Position numbers and translations under genes: made by a program. A stretch of 64,000 nt of DNA from positions 113,718-177,717 of the forward strand of contig DHIO01000006.1 in NCBI GenBank assembly GCA_002403855.1. Direction: 5' to 3'. This document shows positions 41,786 to 50,972 of the stretch, piece after piece. The stretch comes from Acidimicrobiia bacterium UBA4744 (GTDB taxonomy: Bacteria; Actinomycetota; Acidimicrobiia; Spongiisociales; UBA4744). The notes under the pieces are model-generated. The model ran no database searches. It was not told the DNA's origin and saw only the letters and a program-made list of their open reading frames with translations. Numbering within the stretch: the first letter of the stretch is position 1; each line of letters opens with the position of its first letter.

Positions 41786-43238
41786 GACCCTGCTGTCTGA
41801 TCTGGCTGCCGTCGTCGGGGGACGGGTGATCGGCTCCGACCAGGTACCGATTCGCGATGTGACCCACGACAGTCGGAGGGCTGCTCCGGGCGTGCTCTTC
41901 GTCGCCGTCCGCGGTTTTACTACCGACGGGCACGACTATGTCGCCCAGGCGGTCGCCGGCGGGGCGGCTGCCGTATGCGTCGAACAGAGCCAGGACCTCG
42001 CCGTTCCCCAGCTGATCGTCACGGATGGGCGAGCCGCACTTCCCGCTCTGGCCGCCACCGTTCATCATCATCCCTCGCGCCGTCTCCGGGTGGTAGGCGT
42101 CACCGGCACCAACGGCAAGACGACCGTCGCCTACCTCGTCGAGTCGATCGCCATTGCGGCGGGACTCACCGGTGCACTCGTCGGCACCGTTGGAGCACGT
42201 ATCGCCGGTCGGCCGCTGCCGGCCGGGAGGACGACTCCGGAAGCAACCGATCTCCAGCGCCTGCTCGCCGAGATGGTCGACCAGCATGTCGATGTTGCCG
42301 CTATCGAGGTCTCCTCACATGCACTTGCGCTGCATCGCGTCGACGAGGTCGCATTCAGTGTCGCAGCCTTCACCAACCTCAGCCAGGATCACCTGGACTT
42401 CCACAAGGACATGGAGGACTACTTCGAAGCGAAAGCAACCTTGTTCGAGGCCGGACGTGCCGCCCACGCGGTCATCTGGGTCGACGATCCTTACGGAGCT
42501 CGACTCGCCGATCGGGTGGATATCCCGGTGACCCGGGTCGGGCTCGGCTCCGACGCCGATGTGAGGGCCACCTCGATTGCTGTGACGGCGACCGGTTCGA
42601 CGTTCGATCTGGTCGTCCGGGATCAGGCACGGCTGGTGCAGTTGCCTCTCGGCGGAGCCTTCAATATCGAGAATGCCCTGGTAGCCGCCGCCTGCGCTTC
42701 GGCGCTCGACGTAGGACTCGAAGACATCGACGCCGGAATCCGGAACGTATCGCAGATCCCCGGTCGCTTTGAGAAAATCGACGCCGGCCAATCTTTCGCC
42801 GTGATCGTCGACTACGCCCACACGCCCGAGGGCATCGGGTCGGTGGTGGCCGCGGCGCGCCGAGTCTCCGCCGGGACGGTGTATGTCGTGGTCGGAGCGG
42901 GAGGGGATCGGGACCGTCTCAAGCGGCCCGCCATGGGGGCGGCCGCGGCGGAAGCCGATGTTGCCATCATCACGTCGGACAACCCACGGTCGGAAGACCC
43001 CCTGGCGATCATCACCGAAGTGGTTTCCGGGGCGGAGGAGGGACGTGCCGAACTGCACGTGGTGCCGGATCGGCGATCTGCCATTCGCACGGCAGTTCAA
43101 GGGGCTGCGGCCGGAGACGTGGTGTTGATCCTGGGCAAGGGCCACGAACCAGGGCAGGAGGTACGCGGGCGGGTCGAGCCCTTCGATGATCGGGTGGTGG
43201 CGAGCGAAGAGTTGGCCGGACTCGAGGTGCCCCGATGA
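41775..43238 (+). CDS. murE: UDP-MurNAc-tripeptide synthetase MurE (meso-DAP type)
   Basis: MurE adds the third amino acid to UDP-MurNAc-dipeptide. The ATP loop VTGTNGKTT, VSSHALALHRV and FTNLSQDHLDFH are intact, and the DNPRSEDP motif with its arginine predicts meso-diaminopimelate as substrate. The protein is 487 residues. ATG 41775 lies inside the end of ftsI. The stop overlaps the mraY start by 4 bp, so no murF is present where it is usually found. Confidence 0.95.
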   Translation: MPPETLLSDLAAVVGGRVIGSDQVPIRDVTHDSRRAAPGVLFVAVRGFTTDGHDYVAQAVAGGAAAVCVEQSQDLAVPQLIVTDGRAALPALAATVHHHPSRRLRVVGVTGTNGKTTVAYLVESIAIAAGLTGALVGTVGARIAGRPLPAGRTTPEATDLQRLLAEMVDQHVDVAAIEVSSHALALHRVDEVAFSVAAFTNLSQDHLDFHKDMEDYFEAKATLFEAGRAAHAVIWVDDPYGARLADRVDIPVTRVGLGSDADVRATSIAVTATGSTFDLVVRDQARLVQLPLGGAFNIENALVAAACASALDVGLEDIDAGIRNVSQIPGRFEKIDAGQSFAVIVDYAHTPEGIGSVVAAARRVSAGTVYVVVGAGGDRDRLKRPAMGAAAAEADVAIITSDNPRSEDPLAIITEVVSGAEEGRAELHVVPDRRSAIRTAVQGAAAGDVVLILGKGHEPGQEVRGRVEPFDDRVVASEELAGLEVPR

Positions 43239-44299
43239 TCGCCATGCTCGTGTCGGCAGCCGTTGCCTTTCTCCTCGCCATTCTCCTGACCCCATCCGTC
43301 ATCCGCTTCCTGCGGAAACGCAATGTCGGTCAGTTCATACAGGAAGAGGTCGAAGGGCACTCCCACAAACACGGGACTCCCACCATGGGCGGTGTCGTGA
43401 TTCTCATCGCAGTACTCGCCGGTTACTTTCTCTCGCACATCAGGGTCTGGAGCCCCACGGAGGGTTTCGACTTCACGTTCCGCAGTTTCTCCGGGGGCGG
43501 TCTACTCGTGGTGGGGGCCGCCGTCGGGATGGGGTTGATCGGGCTGCTCGACGACTACCTGAAGGTGACCCGAGAGCGAAACCTGGGGTTGAACAAGCGG
43601 GCCAAGCTGGCCGGGCAGATCGCCATAGCTGCTCTGTTTGCCTGGGGAGCCGCCACCCTGGGTGTGTCGACCGAGATCGGCTTCGCTCGTTCACTCGGAA
43701 TCGACCTGGGACCTTTCTATCCGCTCTGGGTGTTGCTGATGCTCACGGCGACGGCCAATGCCGTCAACATCACCGACGGCCTCGACGGGCTGGCCGCCGG
43801 ATCGAGTTCCCTCGTCTACGGCGCCTTCATGATCATGTTGTTCTGGATCTTTCGAAACCGCGACTTCTATGGAGATTTCACTTCGCAGACCCTGGGCGCC
43901 GACGAGCTGGCCGTCGTGGCTGCCGCGTTTCTTGGAGCCGCGCTCGGTTTCTTGTGGTGGAACGCCGCCCCGGCCAAGGTGTTCATGGGCGACGTAGGAT
44001 CGCAAGCTCTCGGCGGCGGCATGGCCGCCCTGGCCCTCCTGTCCAAGACCGATCTGCTGTTGATCGTGCTTGGAGGTCTGTACGTTGTGGAAACCACAGC
44101 CGTCATCCTGCAGATCGTCGGCTTCCGGGTCTTCGGTAAGCGGGTATTCCGGATGGCCCCGATTCACCACCACTTCGAGCTGCTCGGCTGGCAAGAGACC
44201 ACCATCGTCATTCGCTTCTTCATACTGGCCGGCATTGGTGTCGCGCTCGGCTTGGGCTTGTTCTACGGTGACTTCATCGCCGGGGGAGGTTTGCAGTGA
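43235..44299 (+). CDS. mraY: Phospho-MurNAc-pentapeptide transferase MraY
   Basis: This 354-residue enzyme with about ten membrane helices makes lipid I on undecaprenyl phosphate. Diagnostic stretches are HSHKHGTPTMGG, GLLDDYLKV with the Asp pair, NAVNITDGLDGLAAG, FMGDVGSQALGG and MAPIHHHFELLGW. The ATG overlaps the murE stop (ATGA) and its own stop overlaps the murD GTG. The gene is complete. Confidence 0.97.
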   Translation: MIAMLVSAAVAFLLAILLTPSVIRFLRKRNVGQFIQEEVEGHSHKHGTPTMGGVVILIAVLAGYFLSHIRVWSPTEGFDFTFRSFSGGGLLVVGAAVGMGLIGLLDDYLKVTRERNLGLNKRAKLAGQIAIAALFAWGAATLGVSTEIGFARSLGIDLGPFYPLWVLLMLTATANAVNITDGLDGLAAGSSSLVYGAFMIMLFWIFRNRDFYGDFTSQTLGADELAVVAAAFLGAALGFLWWNAAPAKVFMGDVGSQALGGGMAALALLSKTDLLLIVLGGLYVVETTAVILQIVGFRVFGKRVFRMAPIHHHFELLGWQETTIVIRFFILAGIGVALGLGLFYGDFIAGGGLQ

Positions 44300-45588
44300 A
44301 GACTCTGGTGCTCGGTGGTGCCGTCTCAGGAAGAGCTGCTGCTCTTCTTGCCAGGCGGCTCGACCATGAAGTGTCGGTCTTCGACCGGGATCCGGCGGTG
44401 TTGGCCAACCTGCGCAACGATCGGCTCTTCGTGACCACCGGGACCTGGACGCCCTCGCTGCTCGACGGTGTCGAACTGGTCGTCGCGAGTCCGGGGTTCG
44501 CCGAGACATCCGAACCGATCCGCGACACCGAAGCGGCGGGTATTCCCTTGTGGAGTGAGTTGGAGTTCTCCTCGCGGCAGCTCACTGCCCCCATCGTCGC
44601 CGTGACCGGCACCAACGGCAAGACCACCGTTACCGGCCTGGTCGCCGACATGCTGGCGGCCAGCGGACTCGAAGCCGTCGCGGCCGGTAACATCGGCACG
44701 CCTCTGGCCACGGTCGTCGGCGAACCCCTCGACGTGGCCGTTGCCGAGACATCCAGTTTCCAGCTTCGGTTCATCGACGAGTTTCATCCCGCCACGGCCG
44801 TGATCCTGAATGTCGCTCCCGACCACCTGGATTGGCACGGATCCTACGAGGCGTATCTGGCCGCCAAAGCGATGATCCACCGCAACCAAACGAGGAACGA
44901 CGTCCTCGTGTTCGACGCCGACGACGCGGGGGCAGTTGCAGCCGTTCGAACGGCGCAATCCCGAGCCATACCGGTGAGTGGACGGCGGCGGCCCGAAGGC
45001 GGGGCCGGCGTGATCGCCGACAAGCTCGACTTGGGTGACGTTGTAGTTCCGCTCGCCCGGGTCCCCGTGGCCGACCCTGCGTTCCTCGTGGATCTGGCTG
45101 CGGCCGGCGTGGCGGCACTTGCCCATGGTGCTCGATCCGAGGCGGTCGAGCAGGTCATCACGGCATTCCATCCGGGTCCGCATCGCCGAACCCTCATCGG
45201 TAGCTGGGACGACGTGGACTGGGTGGACGACTCGAAAGCGACCAATCCCCATGCAGCTTCGGCGTCGGCATCGGCATATGCGTCGGTGGTCCTGATAGCC
45301 GGGGGGAGAAACAAGGGTCTCGATCTCGCCGATCTCATGGCCGTGCCCACTATCAAACATGTGGTGGCGATTGGTGAGGCGGCCGCGGAACTCGAGACCA
45401 TGGCCCGTTCTCCGGTTGAGCGCGCCGCAACGATGCAGGAGGCGGTTGAGGTTGCGGATCGAATTGCCCAAGCGGGCGACACGGTGCTGCTGGCACCCGG
45501 CTGTGCCAGCTTCGACATGTTTCGCTCGTACGCCGCTCGCGGAGACAGCTTCGCGGACGAGATCTGCAGGAGGAAGGAGAGAGGATGA
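44296..45588 (+). CDS. murD: UDP-MurNAc-L-alanine:D-glutamate ligase MurD
   Basis: MurD adds D-glutamate to UDP-MurNAc-L-Ala. The 430-residue product has an N-terminal Rossmann motif VLGGAVSGRAAALLA, the ATP loop VTGTNGKTTVTGL, NVAPDHLDWHGSYEAY and the C-terminal VDDSKATNPHAA block. GTG 44296 overlaps the mraY stop (GTGA), and the stop overlaps the ftsW ATG (ATGA). Length is slightly below the usual 440-450. Confidence 0.95.
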   Translation: MKTLVLGGAVSGRAAALLARRLDHEVSVFDRDPAVLANLRNDRLFVTTGTWTPSLLDGVELVVASPGFAETSEPIRDTEAAGIPLWSELEFSSRQLTAPIVAVTGTNGKTTVTGLVADMLAASGLEAVAAGNIGTPLATVVGEPLDVAVAETSSFQLRFIDEFHPATAVILNVAPDHLDWHGSYEAYLAAKAMIHRNQTRNDVLVFDADDAGAVAAVRTAQSRAIPVSGRRRPEGGAGVIADKLDLGDVVVPLARVPVADPAFLVDLAAAGVAALAHGARSEAVEQVITAFHPGPHRRTLIGSWDDVDWVDDSKATNPHAASASASAYASVVLIAGGRNKGLDLADLMAVPTIKHVVAIGEAAAELETMARSPVERAATMQEAVEVADRIAQAGDTVLLAPGCASFDMFRSYAARGDSFADEICRRKERG

Positions 45589-46757
45589 CGGCGGGCGTAA
45601 CGTCGATAACCCGGGCCCGTGCGGCGGCGCGGAGCAAGACGGAGCAGCGGACCACCAATGCCCGTATCGCCACGCTGCTCCTGGTGCCCATTGCCATCCT
45701 CACGGTCATCGGATTGGGCGCCACGATGTCGGCTTCGGCGATCATCGGCAAAGAGACCTACGACGACAAGTTCTACTTCTTCACCAGTCAGCTCATCTGG
45801 GTTGGTCTCGGAATCGTCGTGCTGGTCTTGGCCACCAGAATCCCTTACCAGTGGTACCGGCGCCTGGCCTTTCCGCTCTTTCTCCTTTCACTCGTAGGCC
45901 TTGTCGCCGTCTTGCAGATCGGTGTGGTCCGGGGCGGCAGCCGCCGCTGGATTGAACTCGGATCGTTTGGCAGCCTTCAGCCATCGGAATTCGCCAAGTT
46001 CGGTGTCATCGCCTTCCTGGCAATGGTGATGGAGAAGAAGGAGAACCTGCTCACGGACTTCTGGCATTTCTTCGTTCCGGTGGCAGCCTCACTCGGCCTG
46101 GTGGGAGTCCTGATGCTGAAGCAACCCGACCTCGGAACGACGTTGGTCATCTTCGGAGCCGCCGTCGTAGTGCTGATGGTCTCGGCCGCCCCCATTCGCC
46201 ACGTGTTCGTGACCACCGTGGCAGGAATCGGGATTGGTGCTCTGATGGCAGTTGCCGAGCCGTATCGACGGGAGCGAGTGCTGTCCTTCCTCGACCCGTT
46301 CAACGACAAACTCGGAACCGGGTGGCAGGTCGTGCAGAGCCAGCTGGCGTTGGGCACCGGCGGTGTGTTCGGTGTCGGTTTGGGCGCCAGTCGCGCCCGG
46401 TGGTCGTTCCTCCCCAACGCCCACACGGACTTCATCTTCGCCATCATCGGCGAAGAGACCGGATTCGCCGGAGGCCTCATCGTGCTGGTTCTCTTTGCAT
46501 GGCTGACGGTGGTCGGGGTTGCGATTTCCTACCGGGCTCCCGATCGATTTGGCCGGCTCCTTGCCGCCGGTTTGGTTGCATGGCTGTCCCTTCAGGCGCT
46601 GGTCAACATCGGTGCAGTGGTCGGGGCGGTCCCCGTTACGGGGATGCCTCTCCCCTTCGTCTCCTACGGCGGCAGTGCCCTGTTGACGGTGATGGGTGCC
46701 GCCGGAATCCTCGTCAACGTCGCCCGTCAGGGCACCTCGCAGGCCCGCCGGCGATGA
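45585..46757 (+). CDS. ftsW: Peptidoglycan polymerase FtsW (SEDS family)
   Basis: FtsW polymerises lipid II at the septum together with FtsI. The 390-residue protein has a basic 24-residue N-terminus and about ten membrane helices. SEDS motifs are GGSRRWIELGSFGSLQPSEF, KLGTGWQVVQSQLALGTGG and PVTGMPLPFVSYGGSALL. ATG 45585 overlaps the murD stop. It is placed between murD and murG as usual. Confidence 0.95.
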   Translation: MTAGVTSITRARAAARSKTEQRTTNARIATLLLVPIAILTVIGLGATMSASAIIGKETYDDKFYFFTSQLIWVGLGIVVLVLATRIPYQWYRRLAFPLFLLSLVGLVAVLQIGVVRGGSRRWIELGSFGSLQPSEFAKFGVIAFLAMVMEKKENLLTDFWHFFVPVAASLGLVGVLMLKQPDLGTTLVIFGAAVVVLMVSAAPIRHVFVTTVAGIGIGALMAVAEPYRRERVLSFLDPFNDKLGTGWQVVQSQLALGTGGVFGVGLGASRARWSFLPNAHTDFIFAIIGEETGFAGGLIVLVLFAWLTVVGVAISYRAPDRFGRLLAAGLVAWLSLQALVNIGAVVGAVPVTGMPLPFVSYGGSALLTVMGAAGILVNVARQGTSQARRR

Positions 46758-47830
46758 GCTATGTGATTGCCGCGGCCGGGACGGGCGGGCACATCTATCC
46801 GGGCCTGGCGGTCGCCGAGGCGCTCCTGGAGCGCGGCGTGGAGAAATCCGACATCGTCTTCATGGGTGGTGACCGGCTCGAGGCGACGGTCTACCCGGCG
46901 GAGGGTTTTCCCTTCGTTCAGCTCGAACTCCAGGGCCTGCAGAGGAGCATCACTCCGCGCAACCTCATGCTCCCCGGGGCGGTGGCACGAGCAGCCCGCC
47001 GGGCCCGACGGGAGATGACCGACCGGGAAATCAGGGCGGTACTGGGCATGGGCAGCTATGTGACGGTGCCGGTGGGCTGGGCGGCTCGGCAAGCCAAGAT
47101 TCCCCTTCTTCTCCACGAGCAGAACGCCGAAGCGGGGTTGGCCAACCGCTTGATGTCGAGGGTGGCCACGAAGGCCTTTGTCTCATTCGCCGACACGCGT
47201 GGATTAGGCCGGCAAGTACTAGTCGGCAACCCGGTCCGCGCCGACCTGGTCGGTTTTGCCAGACCGGATCTGCGGCATGAGGCGATGGGTCGGTACGGAT
47301 TGTCACCGGGGCCGGTGGTAGTCGGCGTCTTCGGTGGAAGCCTCGGAGCGGGTGCCATCAACGAAGCGGTCACCTCCTTGGCGCGAGAGTGGAGCGGACC
47401 GCCTATCCAGCTTCTGCATCTCGCGGGTCGAGTGCACGAAGACGACATGCGCGAGCTTTCTCGGCAGGCGGCTGTACCGTGGGTCGTTCTGGGATTCGAG
47501 GAAGAGATGCGATATTTCTACGCAGCCTGTGACATCGTGATTGCCCGGGCCGGGGGAGCCGTCGCCGAGATCGCCGTCACCGGAACCCCGGCCGTACTCG
47601 TGCCGGGCAGTTTCGGCGGCGGGCACCAGGCGGCCAACGCAGCCCGGTTTGAGGAAGCCGGGGCGGCGGTGGTGGTGGAGGAAGACCGGCTGGGAGCGCT
47701 GGCGGACAGCCTGGAGCCACTGGTGGAGGACCCCCAGCTCCGGAGGCAAATGGCCGGGGGTCTCAGGGAGCTTTCGCACCCGCACGCGGCAACCGACCTG
47801 GCAATCGAGCTCGAACAAGCTCATGGTTGA
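46754..47830 (+). CDS. murG: Lipid II synthase MurG
   Basis: MurG transfers GlcNAc from UDP-GlcNAc to lipid I on the inner face of the membrane. The 358-residue GT-B protein has AAGTGGHIYPGLAVAEAL, LLLHEQNAEAGLANR, VFGGSLGAGAINEAV and ARAGGAVAEIAVTGTPAVLV. It is not fused to another gene. The ATG overlaps the ftsW stop (ATGA), and murC begins 8 bp before its end. Confidence 0.96.
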   Translation: MSYVIAAAGTGGHIYPGLAVAEALLERGVEKSDIVFMGGDRLEATVYPAEGFPFVQLELQGLQRSITPRNLMLPGAVARAARRARREMTDREIRAVLGMGSYVTVPVGWAARQAKIPLLLHEQNAEAGLANRLMSRVATKAFVSFADTRGLGRQVLVGNPVRADLVGFARPDLRHEAMGRYGLSPGPVVVGVFGGSLGAGAINEAVTSLAREWSGPPIQLLHLAGRVHEDDMRELSRQAAVPWVVLGFEEEMRYFYAACDIVIARAGGAVAEIAVTGTPAVLVPGSFGGGHQAANAARFEEAGAAVVVEEDRLGALADSLEPLVEDPQLRRQMAGGLRELSHPHAATDLAIELEQAHG

Positions 47831-49193
47831 TCTCGGCTCGTTTCGCAGGGTTCATGTGGTCGGTGCCGGCGGTTCGGGGATGAGTGGACTTGCCAAGCTG
47901 CTCTCCCAGATGGGACACGCTGTGACCGGGTCGGATCTGAAGATGAGTACGACCCTGGCCTACCTGGCCGACCTGGGGATCGAAGTCTGGGAGGGGAGCC
48001 GTCCCCAGGCGATGGCGGGAGTGGATCTGCTGGTCGCTTCGTCGGCGATTCCGGATTCCGACCCGGAAGTGGCTGCCGCCCGGGAGATGGGAACCGAAGT
48101 ATGGGAGCGTCCCCGCCTGCTGGCAGAGCTGACGGCTCGGATGTCGACGATAGGGGCTACCGGAACCCACGGGAAGACGACCAGTACCGCCATGCTCATC
48201 GCGGCGCTGCGCGCCGCCGGGTTGGATCCCTCTTTCGTAGTGGGAGGCGAACTGACCGATCTGAGAACAAATGCCTCGCTCGGCGGGGACGACTTCCTGG
48301 TGCTGGAGGTCGACGAGGCGTTCGGTACCTTCCTCGACTTGCACATCAAGGGTCTGATGGTCACGAATGTCGAACCCGACCATCTCGACTACTACCACAG
48401 TCTTGACCGGCTCGAAGATGCCTTCGTCGACGTCGTACGTTCGGTAGACGGGCCGGTAGTCGTCGGAATCGATGACCCGGGCGGGCGGCGTCTGGCCGAA
48501 AGGACCAGGGTATCGACGTACGGAACCGCCGAGGAAGCGGATTGGCGCATCGTCGACGTTGCCCACGGCGCGGCCGCGACGGAGTTCTGTCTGGTCGGCT
48601 CCGCACGCGCTCTTCCGGTTGTGGTCGGACGACCCGGACTGCACATCGCCAGGGACGCGGGAGGGGTCCTCGCCCTGCTCGGCGAGCTCGGACATGACCT
48701 GGAGGCCGCCGCCGAGGGATTGAGTTCCTTTGCCGGGGTCAGGCGCCGGTTCGAGATTCGGGGCCGCGTCTCCGGAATCACGATGATCGACGACTACGCT
48801 CATCACCCCACGGAGATCGCTGCCACGCTTCAGGCGGTGCAGCAGGGTTCGTGGAACCGGGTCTGGGCCGTATTCCAGCCGCATCGGTACTCCCGGACGC
48901 TGGAGCTCCACCGGGAGTTCGGCGGTGCGTTCAACGGAGCGGATCAGGTAGTGGTCACCGATGTGTACGCAGCCGGTGAACAACCCGAACCGGGAGTAAC
49001 CGGCGCCTTGGTGGCCGATGCGGTGGCGGCCCGCACGGAGGCCAGCGTGCATTACGTGCACCACCGCGCCGACCTGGCGAACTATCTGGCGGAGCGAGTA
49101 GAAGCGGGGGACCTGGTCCTGAGCCTCGGTGCGGGAGACATCACGAGCCTGGCCGGTGAATTGGCCGCCCTGCTGGAGGGATCCGGCCCGTGA
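47823..49193 (+). CDS. murC: UDP-MurNAc:L-alanine ligase MurC
   Basis: MurC makes the first peptide bond of the stem. The 456-residue product has HVVGAGGSGMSGLAKLL, the ATP loop ATGTHGKTTSTAML, NVEPDHLDYY and the late DDYAHHPTEI block. No D-Ala:D-Ala ligase domain is fused. The start lies inside the last codons of murG and the stop overlaps the murB GTG. Confidence 0.96.
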   Translation: MVDLGSFRRVHVVGAGGSGMSGLAKLLSQMGHAVTGSDLKMSTTLAYLADLGIEVWEGSRPQAMAGVDLLVASSAIPDSDPEVAAAREMGTEVWERPRLLAELTARMSTIGATGTHGKTTSTAMLIAALRAAGLDPSFVVGGELTDLRTNASLGGDDFLVLEVDEAFGTFLDLHIKGLMVTNVEPDHLDYYHSLDRLEDAFVDVVRSVDGPVVVGIDDPGGRRLAERTRVSTYGTAEEADWRIVDVAHGAAATEFCLVGSARALPVVVGRPGLHIARDAGGVLALLGELGHDLEAAAEGLSSFAGVRRRFEIRGRVSGITMIDDYAHHPTEIAATLQAVQQGSWNRVWAVFQPHRYSRTLELHREFGGAFNGADQVVVTDVYAAGEQPEPGVTGALVADAVAARTEASVHYVHHRADLANYLAERVEAGDLVLSLGAGDITSLAGELAALLEGSGP

Positions 49194-50110
49194 CCACTCT
49201 CGACGACCTCGTGGCATCCGGCACACTGGGATCGATGGTCCCCATTGCCGGATTGACCACGTACAAGCTCGGTGGTCCGGCGCGCTATTACCTCGAGGCC
49301 GAAAACGAAGGACAGCTGGTATCGATCGGGGAGGCGCTTCGAGACGAACCGGTGCTGGTTCTGGGTCGAGGGAGCAACCTGATCATCAGCGATGCCGGAT
49401 TTCCGGGCCTGGTGATTCATCTGGGCGCCGGTTTCGCCCAAATCGAGTTCGGGGAAGGCGGGACGGTCACAGCCGGGGCGGCGACCCCGATGCCGACGCT
49501 GGCTCGGGCCTGCGCCGGCGCAGTTCGAAGCGGCCTCGAGTTCTGCGTGGGAATACCGGGGTCGGTTGGTGGAGGTGTGCGGATGAACGCCGGATGCCAC
49601 GGCTCCGAAATCAAGGACCGGCTCGGGTCGGTCCGGGTCGTGAACCTCCGCCTCGGTCGGTTGGACGAGCGCAAACCCGACGAGCTGGATCTGGAGTACC
49701 GTCACTCCAATTTGCAGCCGGACGAGATTGTCACCTTCGCCACCTTCGCCACCGAACCCGGGGATGAGGAAGCGATCGCAGCGACGATGCGTGACATCAT
49801 CCGCTGGCGGCGTGATCATCAGCCGGGAGGGACCCTCAACGCAGGGAGCGTGTTCAAGAACCCGCCGGGCGACTCGGCGGGACGAATCATCGACAGCTTG
49901 GATCTGAAAGGCACCCGTATCGGCGGGGCGCACGTTTCTACCAAACACGCCAACTTCTTCGTTGCCGACGAAGGCGTCAAGGCGCAAGAAGTGTACGACC
50001 TGGTGTGGGAGATCCGTCGCCGGGTCGGTGCCGAACTCGGAGTCTGGCTGCAGCCCGAGGTCGAGTTTGCCGGTCCTTTCCGCGCTTCCCCCCACAAGGA
50101 GGATCGATGA
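49190..50110 (+). CDS. murB: UDP-GlcNAc-enolpyruvate reductase MurB
   Basis: MurB reduces the enolpyruvyl group with NADPH and FAD to give UDP-MurNAc. The 306-residue protein has the FAD segment LVLGRGSNLIISDAGF and GIPGSVGGGVRMNAGCHG. NAGSVFKNPPGDSAG contains the catalytic serine, and HANFFVAD follows. Length and the missing extra loop fit type II MurB. It overlaps murC and ftsQ by 4 bp each. Confidence 0.95.
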   Translation: MTTLDDLVASGTLGSMVPIAGLTTYKLGGPARYYLEAENEGQLVSIGEALRDEPVLVLGRGSNLIISDAGFPGLVIHLGAGFAQIEFGEGGTVTAGAATPMPTLARACAGAVRSGLEFCVGIPGSVGGGVRMNAGCHGSEIKDRLGSVRVVNLRLGRLDERKPDELDLEYRHSNLQPDEIVTFATFATEPGDEEAIAATMRDIIRWRRDHQPGGTLNAGSVFKNPPGDSAGRIIDSLDLKGTRIGGAHVSTKHANFFVADEGVKAQEVYDLVWEIRRRVGAELGVWLQPEVEFAGPFRASPHKEDR

Positions 50111-50856
50111 CGACACGAGTTGACCCTCGCCTGGCGGAGCGGCGGCGCGCCGTGGCCGAGGGCAACGCTCGCAAGAGGTTGCGCAGGATCTTCTGGGTTC
50201 TGGTGGTCGTCACCTTCGCCGGCGCCACGGCGTGGGTCGCTCAATCGCCGTGGTTTTCGATTGCCCATGTCGCAGTGTCGGGCGTCGGTGGCAGCGATAC
50301 GTATCGGATCCTCGAAGCCTCGGATGTCGTGGACGGAACTCCGCTCATCACCGTTTCGCCTCGGCGGGTAGAGGAATCGCTGGAGGCTGATCCTTGGGTG
50401 ATCGAGGCGACCGTGCGCCGGGTCATCCCCGATTCCGTCGAAGTGGTGGTCGACGAGCGAACGCCGTTTGCCTGGGTGCGCACCGGAACCCGTTGGGCGG
50501 TCATCGCCGAGGACTCCACCGTGCTTCGCTATGACCCGCAGCCGGACGGGCCGCCCATGGTGTTCGACGGTGTTACACCCGGCCGGGGCGAAGGAGTCGT
50601 TGACCCCCGGGTGGCCGGGGGAGTGGCGTTTCTTGCCCGACTGCCGGTCGCACTACGGGACCAGATTTCCCTGATTGAGCAAGACGGAGAGTTGCGGGCG
50701 ATCATCGAGGGCACGGTGGTGCGTCTCGGGCTTCCCACCGAAATGACGGAGAAGGCGGCAGCACTGCAGGCCATCCTCGAGGAAGGGCTACCGCCGGGAT
50801 CGATGGTCAATCTCGTGGCACCGGCCCGCCCGGCGGTGGTCGAAGCCGGGGCATGA
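50107..50856 (+). CDS. ftsQ: Cell division protein FtsQ
   Basis: The 249-residue bitopic protein has a basic cytoplasmic start, a single membrane segment (about residues 28-46, IFWVLVVVTFAGATAWVAQ), a POTRA-like domain (HVAVSGVGGSDTYRI) and the FtsQ block DPWVIEATVRRVIPDSVEVVVDER. FtsQ links early and late divisome proteins. AAGGAGG precedes ATG 50107, and the start overlaps murB (ATGA). It is the last tightly overlapping gene before the ftsZ leader. Confidence 0.9.
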   Translation: MTTRVDPRLAERRRAVAEGNARKRLRRIFWVLVVVTFAGATAWVAQSPWFSIAHVAVSGVGGSDTYRILEASDVVDGTPLITVSPRRVEESLEADPWVIEATVRRVIPDSVEVVVDERTPFAWVRTGTRWAVIAEDSTVLRYDPQPDGPPMVFDGVTPGRGEGVVDPRVAGGVAFLARLPVALRDQISLIEQDGELRAIIEGTVVRLGLPTEMTEKAAALQAILEEGLPPGSMVNLVAPARPAVVEAGA

Positions 50857-50881
50857 GGCGGCGGTAGCTCATTAACCATTC

Positions 50882-50966
50882 ACTTGAACCTTAGACTTTT
50901 GCCCTTTCCTTGGCCGGTCATCAAGCGTAAAGTTCAAGTCAAACCTCAGTTTGTTTTGGAAAGGGC
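50882..50966 (+). promoter_or_regulatory. ftsZ leader with interleaved inverted repeats
   Basis: ACTTGAACCTTA (50882-50893) is complementary at 11 of 12 positions to TAAAGTTCAAGT (50928-50939). GCCCTTTCC (50901-50909), which lies in that loop, is perfectly complementary to GGAAAGGGC (50958-50966), the ftsZ ribosome site. The arms alternate left-left-right-right, so the RNA could form a pseudoknot or two competing states that hide or free the ribosome site. The stretch is notably AT-rich for this window. A separate ftsZ promoter probably lies here too. Confidence 0.5.
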
Positions 50967-50972
50967 TGCACT

